From Luscinia megarhynchos (lineage: Eukaryota > Chordata > Aves > Passeriformes > Turdidae): a DNA stretch of 64,000 bases. The translations under genes were made by a program, and so were the position numbers. Below the pieces are notes generated by a model that saw nothing but the letters and a program-made list of their open reading frames with translations, made no database searches and was not told the origin of the DNA. Of this stretch, positions 11,040-21,925 are shown in pieces. Numbering within the stretch: the first letter of the stretch is position 1; each line of letters begins with the position of its first letter. The stretch covers positions 434,001-498,000 of the forward strand of contig CM067591.1 of assembly GCA_034336665.1 (NCBI GenBank), given 5' to 3'.

Positions 11040-11815
11040 CTCTGGGATTTAAGGGATCTGGGGGTTTGGGGGGTCTGGAATGGTGGTCTGGGTTTTGGGG
11101 GATCTGGGGTTTGGGGGGTCCCTGGCACTGCGAGGGTCCGGGGTTTTAGGGGGATCTGGGGTTTCGGGGAGTCCCTGGCACTGCAGGGCTCTGGGGTTTG
11201 GGGGGGATCTGGGGTTTGGGGGGTCCCTGGCACTGCGGGGTCTGGAGTTTTGGGGGATCTGGGGGTTTGGGGGTCCCTGGCACTCTGCGGGGTCTGGTGT
11301 TTTGGGGGATCTGGGGTTTGGGGGGTCCTGGCACTGCAGGGGTCCGGGGTTTTGGGGGATCTGGGGTTTGGGGGGTCTGGAATTGGTGGTCTGGGATTTG
11401 GGGGGGATCTGGGGTTGGGGGGTCCTGGCACTCGCGGGGGTCCGGGGTTTTGGGGGATCTGGGGTTTGGGGGGTCCTGGCACTGCTGGGTCTGGGGTTTT
11501 GGGGGATCTGGGGTTTTGGGGGTCTGGAATTGGTGGTCTGGGTTTTGGGGGATCTGGGGTTGGGGGGTCCCTGGCACTGCGGGCTCTGGGATTCGGGGGA
11601 TCTGGGCTTTGGGGGGGTCCTGGCACTGCGGGGTCTGGGGATTTGGGGGATCTGGGGTTTGGGGGGGTCCTGGCACTGCGGGGTCCGGGGTTTTGGGGGA
11701 TCTGGGGTTGGGGGTCCTGGTGCTGCGGGGTCTGGGGTTTTGGGGGATCTGGGGTTTGGGGGTCCTGGCACTGCGGGGTCCGGGGTTTTGGGGGGTTTCT
11801 GTGCTGGGAAGTTCT
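11040..11815. repeat. G-rich minisatellite, unit about 47 bases
   Basis: About 16 copies of a unit with GGGGGATCTGGGGTTTGGGG followed by TCCTGGCACTGCGGGGTC. Very long open frames here come from the repeat. Confidence 0.95.
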
Positions 11816-12179
11816 GATTTGGAGGTCTTGGGGGCTGGAGGGGGTTCTGGTTCAGGTACCTGGGGGGGGTTTGGGGTCCCAGGGCTGAGGGAGCCTCTGC
11901 AGCTCAGGGGGTCTCTGGTCTCAGGGAGTTCCTGGGTCTGGGGGGCGTTCCTGGTGTCTCAGACTCTGGGGTCTCCCTCTGCTCGGGTGGGGGTCTCTGG
12001 TTCGGGGGGCTTTTGGCCCCGGGGTATCTCAGGAGCCTCTGGCTCTTTAGAGGGGGTGTCCGGAGGGGTCTCTGGGGTCTCTCTGGCCCCCGGGGGTGTC
12101 GAGGCTCGGCGGCTTCAGGGGGGTGTCCGGGGGGCGACGGGGCTCTCTGTGCGAGTGGGGGTCCCGGGGGTCTCTATCC

Positions 12180-12780
12180 CGAGGTTTCTGTCCCGGGGTC
12201 TCAGTCCCGGGGGTTTTGGGGTCTCTCTCTGTCCTGGGGTTTCTGTCCCGGAGGTTCTGGGGGTCTTGGGGTCTCTGTCCGGCTGTTTGGGGGTCTCTGT
12301 CCGGGGGTTTCGGGGTCTCTGTCCCGGGGGTCCCGGCTGTTTGAGGTCTGTGTCCCGCCTGTTTCCGGGGTCCCTGTCCCAGCTGTTTTGGGGTCTCTGT
12401 CCCGGCTGTTTCCGGGGTCCCTGTCCCGGCTGTTTGGGGTCCCTGTCCCGGCTGTTTTGGGGTCTCTGTCTCGGGGGTCCCGCCTGTTTCGGGGTCTCTG
12501 TCCCGGCTGTTTGGGGTCCCTGTCCCGGCTGTTTCGGGGTCTCTGTCCCGGCTGTTTCGGGGTCCCTGTCCCGGCTGTTTCAGGGAGTCCCTGTCCCAGC
12601 TGTTTGGGGTCTCTGCCTGTCCCGGCTGTTTTGGGGTCTCTGTCTCGGCAGGGAGTCTCCGTCCCGGCTGTTTCAGGGTCTCTGTCCCGGCTGTTTCGGG
12701 GTCCCTGTCCCGGCTGTTTGGGGTCCCTGTCCCGCCGGTTTCGGGGTCCCTGTCCCGGCTGTTCGGGGTCTCCGCGCGGC
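12180..12780. repeat. minisatellite, TCCCGGCTGTTTCGGGGTC unit
   Basis: About 22 units of 22-28 bases ending at a CpG-rich segment. Confidence 0.95.
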
Positions 12781-13100
12781 GCTCGCAGCGCCCCCAGCGG
12801 CCGCGGCCGGGCTCGCCCCTGCAGCAGCGGCCTGCGCATAAATTATGTTCATGACGCAGCAGCCCCAAAACCCCGGCGAGAGGCGAAACCCCCGCGCCAG
12901 GACCCCGCAGCACCGAGCCCCCGTAACCCCCATTGCCCGCCCCCGCCGCCCCCGCCGAAGGTCCGACCCGCAGGGTCCCGGGGCCGCCCGCCCCCACCGC
13001 CGCCCCCCGCCCCTTTGTGCCGCCGCCGCCGCCGCCGCCGCCGCGATCCTCGGGGACCCCCAGCCCCCAGGGCCCCCACCCCGACCCCCGGCTGGGTGAG
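12780..13100 (+). promoter_or_regulatory. POU6F1: CpG island with (CCG)n, candidate POU6F1 first non-coding exon
   Basis: CpG-dense unique DNA with GCATAAATTATG at 12836, a (CCG)n tract near 13020-13044, and a strong donor-like GCTGG/GTGAGT near 13094. It could be a promoter and 5' exon for POU6F1, whose first coding exon is at 17,899. No transcript evidence is available to me. Confidence 0.4.
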
Positions 13101-13139
13101 TGCGGGCCCGGGGGCAGGCAAGGGGGCAGCAGGCCCGGC

Positions 13140-13195
13140 GCGGTGAATATGCAATGGCGTAATTAGCATAATTTATATATTTATGATAAAGAGCG
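13140..13195 (+). promoter_or_regulatory. homeodomain/POU-site cluster 3
   Basis: An AT-rich block with GTAATTAGCATAATTTAT and TATGATAAA inside a GC-rich CpG island. The ATTAGCATAATT core resembles sites I recall for POU6 factors, so autoregulation is conceivable. Confidence 0.4.
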
Positions 13196-13199
13196 CTGG

Positions 13200-14390
13200 G
13201 GGGGCGGGGAGGGCGGAAAACGGCGGAAAACAGGGGGGCAGCGGTGGGGGGGGCAGCGGGATTTGGGGGGGAAAGGAGGTCAGGGGAGGTTTGGGGGGGG
13301 TTGAGGGGGGTCGGAAGGGGCGGTGGGGCCGAGGGGAGAACTGGGAAGAACTGGGAGGAACTGGGGAGAAGCACGCAGGGACTGGGGGGGGGGGACAGGG
13401 GGGAGGATGGGGACGGGGGGGATTTTGGGGGGTGCCAGGGGGGACCTCGGCTGGGGGGCATCCTGGGGGACCCCGGAATTTGGGGGGGGCAGGGAAGGGG
13501 GCTGGAGAGCCCCGGGACAGGGAAAAGGGGGCACTGTCCGGGGGGGGGCGGGCAGGAGGGATTTGGGGGGTGCGGGAGAGGAGACACAGGGCGGGGGGTG
13601 GGGACAGTTTTGGGGTCCTGGGAGAGGGGGCTCGGGGGGGGAGCGCTGGGTCTGGGGGGCGGAAACTGGGGAGAACTGGGGGGGCACGAACGCGCTGAGG
13701 GGGGGGCAGAGGGAGCAGAGTGGGAGTTGAGGGGGGCGCACAAGGGGGGGTCCTAGGGCCACCCGGAATTGGGGGGGGTCCGTGAAGGGGGGGATTGGAG
13801 AGCGGCGGGACAGGGAACGGGGGTGACTGCCCTGGGGGGGTGGAGGAATTTTTGGGGGGCGGGGGATGGAATTTGGGGTGTAGGAGAGTAGGAACAGTGC
13901 TGAGGGGGGCAGGACGCTGTTGGGGGTCCTGCCGGGGGGGAAAGGGGGATTTTTGGGGGGGCTGTGGGGCGGGGGGCTTGGGGGGGGCGCTGGGTTTGTG
14001 GGGGAAACTGGGGGGACAGCAGTGTTGGGGGGCGCAGATGGGGGGCTGAGGGGGGTCCCCAATTTGGGGGAGTCCAGGGGAAGGGGGAAGGGGGGCTGGA
14101 GAGCCCCGGGCAGGAAAAAAGGGGGGGAAGTGCCCGGGGGGGGATTGGGGGGGGTCGGGAGGAGTGGGGGGTGCGGGCAGGGGCTCGGGGTGCAGTTTTG
14201 GGACAGTTTTGGGGTCCTGCCCGGGGGAGGGCACATAGAGGATTTGGGGGTCAGGATTTGGGGTGCAAAGGCAGCTGGGGGGCAGCGGGGGTGGAGTCGG
14301 GGGGATCTGGGGACACCGCAGATGCACCGAGGGGGGGCAGGTGGGGGTGCTGGGGGGTTGGGGGGGTGCCGGGGGCAGTTTGGCTGAACA
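13200..14390. repeat. G-rich higher-order repeat, period about 300 bases
   Basis: Landmarks such as GGAGAGCCCCGGG recur near 13503 and 14098 with a variant at 13797, and TTGGGGTCCTG recurs near 13610, 13925 and 14210. G runs of 6-10 are frequent on the plus strand. Confidence 0.75.
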
Positions 14391-14414
14391 GCGGGGCACA
14401 GCAGTGCCCCACCC

Positions 14415-15175
14415 CAGTGATCCCAGTGATCCCATTGATCCCATTGATCCCATCTGATCCCATTGATCCCATTGATCCCACTGTTCCCATTGATCCCACT
14501 GATCCCACTGATCCCACTGATCCCAGTGATCCCACTGATCCCGTTAATCCCATTGATCCCATTGATCCCAGTGATCCCATTGATCCCATTGATCCCATTG
14601 ATCCCATTGATCCCACTGATCCCACTGATCCCACTGATCCCACTGATCCCACTGATCCCAGTGATCCCACTGATCCCATGATCCCAGTGATCCCATTGAT
14701 CCCGCGAGTCCCATTGATCCCACTGATCCCACTGATCCCATTGATCCCGTGATCCCATTGATCCCATTGATCCCCAGTGATCCCATTGATCCCATTGATC
14801 CCATCGATCCCATTGATCCCATTGATCCCATTGATCCACTGATCCCATGATCCCATTGATCCCACTGATCCCATTGATCCCACTGATCCCACTGTTCCCA
14901 TTGATCCCATTGATCCCATCGATCCCATCACATCCCATTGATCCCATTGGTCCCCTTGATCCCACTGATCCCATCCTATTGATCCCACTGGTCCCACTGG
15001 TCCCACTGGTCCCATTGATCCCATTGATCCCATCGATCCCATTGATCCCATTGTTCCCATTGACCCCACTGATCCCAGTGATCCCATTGATCCCACTGAT
15101 GCCATGCCACTGATCCCATTGTTCCCATGACCCCACTGACCCCACTGACCCCATCCCATCAGTCCCACTGCCCCC
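14415..15175. repeat. 9-base satellite (GATCCCATT)n
   Basis: About 80 copies of GATCCCATT/GATCCCACT. The period is a multiple of three, so both strands stay open (Asp-Pro-Ile and Gly-Ser-Met repeats). These frames are not genes. Confidence 0.97.
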
Positions 15176-15348
15176 CCATGGGAAGTATCTCTGTAGCCCC
15201 GGGGGTCCCGTGCCCCCCAGCCCCCCCTGCTCCTGCCAAACTGGCAGGAGACCTTGGTTGGTTTTTTTGGGGGTTTTTTGGGGTTTTCCCTCTGCTCCAG
15301 CAGCTTTGGGGCCCCTCCACAGGACATTTCCTCTCTGGAGTGATGCTA

Positions 15349-15413
<65 letters not shown>

Positions 15414-15790
15414 AGATAATCATTTAAATAAAAATATTTATATATGTTTATTGTATATAATATATAATATATAATATGTAATATATAACATATTATATAA
15501 AACATATTATATAAAACATATTATATATATATAATATATAATCTTTATTATACTTAATATAATTACTTAAATATTACATATTTATATTTATATATTGTGT
15601 AGTATATAGTATATCCAATTTATATAATATATATTACATATTTTACATTTTCTATTTTGTATATAATATACAATATATAAATATATTTCAACATATATAT
15701 TTATTATAGTTATTATTATTACTACTATCATCATTAATATTATTACTATTACTATTATATTAAATTTAAGTAATATCAATATTATTATTC
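15349..15790. repeat. (ATT)n microsatellite followed by AT-rich island
   Basis: About 20 perfect ATT units at 15350-15412, then about 375 bases of TATA/ATAA-rich low-complexity DNA. Confidence 0.95.
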
Positions 15791-16830
15791 CCTGGATTTT
15801 GGGGGGTCAGGGTGCTGGCTCAACAATTTTTCTTAATTTTCTTCCCCCTCCCCCAAGTCCCCTTTTTCTGGGCTGCCCCTTTTGCCCGGATTTGGAAGAT
15901 TTTGGGGCAGAAAATGACTTTTCCCAGATTTTCCTTTGGAATTCGGTGCCCCAGCCCCACAGTGGATTTTTCCTTGTGGAATTCGGGACGTTTTGGGGGT
16001 GACATCTCATCCCCTGCCACAAAACCTTCACAGACATCAAATTTAGAGGGGAAAAAAAGAATTTTGGGGGAATTATTCCCTCCAGGACTGAATCCAGTTT
16101 CACTCAGAGTTTCCCCTGCTCGGGTTTCACTCACCTCGGGGTTTTTCAAACTCATTTTTCCACCCAATTTGGATCCATCTCTGCCTCATCACCATTTAAT
16201 TAACACGGAAATTAAATCTGCATGGAGCTTGGGAGCATCCTAAAAATCCTCCTCTCACCTTTTTTTCCCTCTTCCTTGATTTTTTAGTATTTTTATTACA
16301 ATTTAATGCGTTTCCTTGCCTTCCCTCCATCTGTTGCTCCTCCCTGCCTGCCCTCGCCACCATCTGGATGAATTTTTTTGTTGCATTAAACGCCAAAAAA
16401 ATCCCCCCAAAAGTGTGAAAAACGGGATGTGCGGCAGGGAAAGGATCCTGCTCCCAGATCTGCCCACCTGCACCCAGCCTGGAATTACAAATATCTGATT
16501 AAAACTCTCATTAATTGGCCCCTCCCGCGTTGTTTGTGTCTCCTCCCAGCAGCAGCAGGGGGAGAAATCCGAGGATTTTGGGGATCCCGCGCCCTGCTCA
16601 GCCTTTTTTTGAGCTGGGAGAAATCCAGTTTGGCCTGGGATGGGTAATGGGGAGTCCCAAAACCCCAAAAATCCCCAAAAAGCTCCTCCGTCCTCTGGGA
16701 GGGTCCTGGGGGCTCCTCAGGGGTTCTGGGCACGGGGAGCAGCTCTGGGGTTTGTGTCCCTGCAGGTCACACCAGGGACCCCCAAAACTCGGAGCAGCCC
16801 AAGGAGCTGGAACCCCAAAAAGCTGGAGAG
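15791..16830. other. unique sequence, nothing recognised
   Basis: About 1 kb of moderate-GC non-repetitive DNA with no convincing exon, RNA or transposon. It probably lies within the POU6F1 5' region. Confidence 0.4.
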
Positions 16831-16834
16831 GCAG

Positions 16835-17180
16835 AGAGACAGAGCCCAGGCACCCCAAAATCTGCAGAGACAGAGCCCAGGCACCCCAAAATCTGCACAT
16901 ATAGAGCCTGGACACCCCAAAATCTGCAAAGAGAGAGCCTGGACACTCTAAAATCTGCAAATAGAGATCCTGGACACCTCAAAATCTGCGAATAGAGATC
17001 CTGGACATCCCAAAATCTGCAGAGACAGAGCCCAGACACCCCAAAACCTGCACAGAGCAAGCCTGGACATCCTAAAATCTTCAAATAGAGAGCTTGGACA
17101 CCCCAAAATCTGCACAGACAGAGCCCAGACACCCCAAAACCTGCAGAGAGCCTAGACAGACCCTAAAATCTGCAGAGAGC
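16835..17180. repeat. minisatellite, CACCCCAAAATCTGCA unit
   Basis: About 10 units of 33-36 bases (CCCCAAAATCTGCAGAGACA, then GAGCCCAG). Confidence 0.9.
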
Positions 17181-17898
17181 CTGACAGCCCCAGCTGCAGG
17201 GCAGACTGACCCCAAATCAAGAGGCAGAGCCCCAGACCCCCAGGCCCTGCAGAGCCCTGGACCCCTAGACTCATGCAGCACCCCAGGCCAGAGGGCAGAG
17301 CAGGCAGTCAGGGCTGCAGTACCTGAGAGACCCCCCATCAGGGAGCTGGGACCCCACAGAACCCCTGGCACCCCCTGGGACCCCCAGAACCCCCTGGGAC
17401 CCCCTGGGACCCCCCCCTTCCCCCTTTCCCCTCCCCTTTGGGGTCCCAGTTTGGCCTTGAAGCCCCCCGGTTTGGGGAGGGGGAAGGGTGGTGACCCCAC
17501 CTGGAGCTCTCCCACCTGCTCAGGGGGAGGGAGAAGCTGCCCCAGCACTTTGGGGTGTCGCTCAGGGGAGCAGGAGGGGCTCCCCCATCCCTGGCAGCTC
17601 CCTGGGGCAGGTGGGTCCCACCTGGGGAGTGTCACCTGCTGGGGGGTGTCCCCAAATTTGAGCCCTCCAGGAAGCAGCAGGGACTGGGGGGCAGGGGGGT
17701 GTCACCTGGAGATTTGGGGAGCGGCTTTAGGCTGCAGAGGGGCGGTTTCACCTGGGCCATCCCTGGTTTTCGGGGTTCCAAAGGGCTGGGGGGGGTCCCA
17801 GACATCCCCTAGCCCCCCCAGGTGGTGACAGCCCCTCCTTGTCCCCCCCCCCTGCAGCATGTGGCAGGTGTGACCCTGCCCACCTGTGCCGGCTCGCC
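17181..17898 (+). other. POU6F1: unique GC-rich DNA before the POU6F1 start
   Basis: Non-repetitive. It ends in a long C tract and CTGCAG at about 17856, the likely acceptor for the exon that carries the start codon. Confidence 0.5.
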
Positions 17899-17949
17899 AT
17901 GGAGCAGGGGGCAGCCCCAAGGGGGGCCCTGCTGACGGTCAACGAGCAG
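17899..17949 (+). CDS. POU6F1: POU6F1 first coding exon
   Basis: POU6F1 (Brn-5 type) is a nuclear POU-homeodomain transcription factor expressed mainly in brain. This exon reads MEQGAAPRGALLTVNEQ and ends at CAG before GTAGGA. In phase, it joins VIVMSGHETIRVLE at 26,652, reproducing the N-terminal LTVNEQVIVMSGHETIRVLEV block I recall from mammalian POU6F1. The ATG has a good context (GCCATGG). The 8.7 kb intron behind it is almost all repeats and contains the assembly gap. Confidence 0.85.
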
Positions 17950-18059
17950 GTAGGACCCCCGCCCCCCAAAAACCGGCCTGGGGGGGGCTGAGTCGCGTGA
18001 AAACACCTCGCGGGGCTCACCTGGGCTGTGCCTCACCTGGGGGCTGAGGGGACACTGCA

Positions 18060-18545
18060 GCTGGGGGTGCTGGGCCTGTTTGGGGGTGCTGGGTCTGTTT
18101 GGGGGTGCTGGGCCTGTTTGGGGGTGCTGTGAGTTTGGGGTGCTGGGTCTGTTTGGGGGTGCTGTGAGTTTGGGGTGCTGGGTCTGTTTGGGGGGTGCTG
18201 GGTCTGTTTGGGGGTGCTGTGAGTTTGGGGTGCTGGGTCTGTTTGGGGAGTGCTGGGCCTGTTTGGGGGTGCTGGGTCTGTTTGGGGGTGCTGGGTCTGT
18301 TTGGGGGTGCTGGGTCTGTTTGGGGTGCTGTGAGTTTGGGGTGCTGGGTCTGTTTGGGGGGCTGGGTCTGTTTGAGGGGTGCTGCTGGGTCTGCGTTTGG
18401 GGTGCTGTGAGTTTTGGGTGCTGTGAGTTTGGGGTGCCGTGGTTGTGAGGATGATGGAGGTGTGGGGGTACCTGCTGAGATTTGGGGTGCTGTGAGTTTG
18501 GGGGGCTGCAGGTGTGGGGGTACCCACTGAATTTGGGGGTGCTGC
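18060..18545. repeat. minisatellite, GGGTGCTGGGTCTGTTTGG unit
   Basis: About 22 units of 20-22 bases in POU6F1 intron 1. Confidence 0.95.
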
Positions 18546-18789
18546 AGGTGTGGGGGTGCCAGCTCAGTGGGACAGCCAGGTTTAATTAATCAGTAATTAA
18601 TCCCCCCTTGGGGCAGTTTTGCCTCTCTGATGGAGCAGCCCGGGGGTGTCCCCGGGGTCACCCCAGAAATGAGTCTGGGGGCTCTGGGGGCTCTGGGGGT
18701 TCCTGGCCCCTCGGGGGCTGAGGCAGCTCTGCCCAGCAGTGGGAACGTCCCTCGGGAGCCCAGGGACCCCTCGTGGGCCCGTTCACCCC

Positions 18790-19045
18790 TCAGGACAGCA
18801 CTGACCCTTCCAGGACCCCTTCCAGGACCCCCATTAGGATTTTCGGGACCCCTTCCAGGACCCCATTAATTCGTTCCCCGGGATCCCCTTTCCCTTCCAG
18901 GACCCCATTTCCCTTCAGGACCCCATTAATTCGTTCCCCGAGGATCCCCTTTCCTTCCAGGACCCCATTTCCCTTCCAGGACCCCATTAATTCGTTCCCC
19001 GGGATCCCCTTTCCCTTCCAGGACCCCATTAATTCGGGGCCACAC
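18790..19045. repeat. minisatellite, CCAGGACCCCATTAATTCG unit
   Basis: About five units of roughly 50 bases. The same family returns at 24,200-24,665, 5 kb away. Confidence 0.85.
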
Positions 19046-19165
19046 TCGGGACTGGGAATGTCCCCTGGGACTGGGAATGTCCCCTGGGACTGGGAATGGC
19101 CCAGCACCTCCGGGGCGGGTCTGGGGGGGTTTTGCAGTTGTGAAGAGCAGGAGCTGCCTGATAAA
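19046..19165 (+). repeat. dispersed GATAAAA module, copy 1
   Basis: Contains CGGGCGGGTCTGGGGG-like sequence, TTTTGCAGTTGTGAA.AGCAGGA and CTGCCTGATAAAAAACCC. Related copies lie at 24,318-24,440 and 24,667-24,785. Confidence 0.75.
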
Positions 19166-19169
19166 AAAC

Positions 19170-19950
19170 CCAAATCCCAGCGGGGTCAGGAGTCAAATCC
19201 CAACGGGGTTAGGACCCAGATTCTGGTAGGTTCAGGACCCCAATCCCAGCAGGGTCAGGACCCCAAATCCCAGCAGGATCTGAACCCAAATCCCAGCAGG
19301 ATCTGAACCCAAATCCCAGCAGGATCTGACCCCAAATCCCAGCAGGGTCAGAACCCGAATCCCAGCAGGATCTGACCCCCAAATCCCAGAAGGGTCAGGA
19401 CCCCCAATCCCAGTAGGTTCAGGACCCCAATCCCAGCAGGATCTGAACCCAAATCCCAGCAGGGTCAGGACCCCAATCCCAGCAGGGTCTGACCCCAATC
19501 CCAGCAGGATCTGACCCAAATCCCAGCAGGATCAGAACCCCAATCCCAGCAGGATCTGACCCAAATCCCAGCAGGATCAGAACCCCAATCCCAGCAGGGT
19601 CTGACCCCAAATCCCAGAAGGGTCAGGACCCCAATCCCAGCAGGGTCTGACCCCAATCCCAGCAGGGTCAGGACCCCAATCCCAGCGCAGGTTCAGGACC
19701 CCAAATTCCAGCGGGTTCAGAACCCCAAATCCCAGCAGGGTTTGACCCCAATCCCGGTGGGTTGAGAACCCCAATCCCAGCAGGGTTTGACCCCAATCCC
19801 GGTGGGTTGAGAACTAATCCCAGCAGGGTCTGACCCCCAATCCCGGTGGGTTGAGAACCCCAATCCCAGCAGGGTCAGAACCCGAATCCCAGCAGGATCT
19901 GAACCCCAATTCCAGCAGGATCTGACCCCCAGTCCCACAGGAATGGTTTT
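19170..19950. repeat. minisatellite, AATCCCAGCAGGGTCAGGAC unit
   Basis: About 34 units of 22-24 bases. Confidence 0.95.
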
Positions 19951-20086
19951 GCAGGGCCGGCTTTGGGAGCTGCTGGACTGGGGGTTTCACCCCGAGGCAC
20001 AGCTCCAACCGGGTGGTGAGGCAGGCGGGGCAGGTGATGCTTTCCAGAGCGAGTCAGTGTCTGCTGAGCATAAATCTGAGGGCAAA

Positions 20087-20530
20087 CGTGTTCTCTGGCA
20101 CTGGGACACTCACCAGGATTCCTGTCAGGATTCCATGCCCGCCCCGTGGCGATCCATCCCTTCCCTGTTTATTGTGGAATAAAGTCACCAACCCTCCAGG
20201 TGGGACCCCCAGCATTCCCTTGGATCCACATGTGCACAGCTGGGGAGGAACTTCCCCACCCAAATGTTCCTCCGGGGATATTTGGCTGCCCGGGGAGCTC
20301 CCTGTGCCTGTTCCCTGGAATTCCTGCCTGATGGGATGGCCCAGGACAGCCCCACAGGTGTGACCCCGTGGGCATCCCCAGCTGGGATAACCCTGGAGAA
20401 AAGTTCTGGGCTTGGGGTGACCCAGCAGGGGCTGGTTCCAGTCCCCAGCTCCAGGATGTTCCAGATTTCTTTGGGCTCAGCTCTCCTCCTGCCGCTGCCA
20501 GAAAATTGGGATACAAATACAGAATTGGCC
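20087..20530. repeat. duplicated segment, copy A
   Basis: Near-identical to 21,484-21,925. I count about six single-base differences over some 440 bases. It contains a GGAATAAAG hexamer context near 20177 but no recognisable gene. Confidence 0.92.
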
Positions 20531-21383
20531 AAAAATTACAGGATTGGGTAGAAATTACAGAATTGGGTATCAATTACAGGATTGGCTATAAATTACAGAA
20601 TTTGCTATCAATTACAGGATTCGGTATAAATTACAGAATTGGCTGCAAATTACAGGATTGGGTACAAATACAGAATTGGCTATCAATGACAAGATTGGCT
20701 ATAAATTACAGAATTTGCCAAAAATTACAGGATTGGGTACAAATACAGAATTGGCCGTAAATTACAGGATTGGGTAGAAATTACAGAATTGGGTAGAAAT
20801 TACAGAATTTGCTATCAATTAAAGGATTGGGTATAAATTACAGAATTGGCTGCAAATTACAGGATTGGGTAGAAATTACAGAATTTGCTAAAAATTACAG
20901 GATTGGCTGTAAATTTCAGAATTGGCTATCAATTTCGGAATTGGCTGTGAATTATAGAATTGGCTATAAATTACAGAATTGGCTGGGAATTACAGAATTG
21001 GCTATCAATTACAGAATTGGCTATAAATTATATATTGGCTGTAAATTACAGAATTGGCTATTAATTTCAGAATGGGCTATTAATTACAGAATTGGCTGGA
21101 AATTACAGGATTGGCTATTAATTATAGAATTGGCTATCAATTACAGATTTGGCTATTAATTACAGAATTGGCTATTAATTTCAGAATTGGCTATAAATGA
21201 CAGAATTGGCTATAAATTTTAGAATTGGCTGTAAATTACAGGATTTGCTGTAAATTACAGGATTGGCTATAAATTATATAATTGGCTATAAATTACAGGA
21301 TTGGCTGTAAATTATAGAATTGGCTGTTAATTACAGGATTGGCTATAAATTTCAAAATTGGCTGTAAATTACAGGATTTGCTG

Positions 21384-21483
21384 NNNNNNNNNNNNNNNNN
21401 NNNNNNNNNNNNNNNNNNNNNNNNNNNNNNNNNNNNNNNNNNNNNNNNNNNNNNNNNNNNNNNNNNNNNNNNNNNNNNNNNNN
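21384..21483. other. assembly gap of 100 N
   Basis: Exactly 100 N, a conventional placeholder. Its true length is unknown. Confidence 1.
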
Positions 21484-21925
21484 CGTGTTCTCTGGCACTG
21501 GGACACTCACCAGGATTCCTGTCAGGATTCCATGCCTGCCCCGTGGCGATCCATCCCTTCCCTGTTTATTGTGGAATAAAGTCCCCAACCCTCCAGGTGG
21601 GACCCCCAGCATTCCCTTGGATCCACATGTGCACAGCTGGGGAGGAACTTCCCCACCCAAATGTTCCTCCGGGGATATTTGGCTGCCCGGGGAGCTCCCT
21701 GTGCCTGTTCCCTGGAATTGCTGCCTGATGGGATGGCCCAGGACAGCCCCACAGGTGTCACCCCGTGGGCATCCCCAGCTGGGATAACCCTGGAGAAAAG
21801 TTCTGGGCTTGGGGTGACCCAGCAGGGGCTGGTTCCACTCCCCAGCTCCAGGATGTTCCAGATTTCTTCGGGCTCAGCTCTCCTCCTGCCGCTGCCAGAA
21901 AATTGGGATACAAATACAGAATTGG
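21484..21925. repeat. duplicated segment, copy B
   Basis: Begins on the first base after the gap and repeats copy A, offset 1397. It looks like a false (haplotype) duplication at a gap edge, though a real tandem copy cannot be excluded. Confidence 0.92.

Noticed and set aside
11198..12841. Open frame of 547 codons rich in Gly, Leu and Trp
   Set aside because: Entirely composed of tandem repeat units with no recognisable domain or codon constraint. Period and composition explain the absence of stops.
13280..15154. Minus-strand open frame of 624 codons
   Set aside because: Runs through the nine-base satellite and C-rich repeats; a consequence of a period divisible by three.
8300..17850. DAZAP2, expected by synteny
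   Set aside because: No stretch resembling its Tyr/Pro-rich protein (for example the YPVGP.YPPG motif) was seen in any frame.
20087..20530. LTR or gene 3' end, because of a GGAATAAAG hexamer
   Set aside because: No terminal TG...CA, coding frame or target-site duplication could be supported; the duplication is better explained by the gap.
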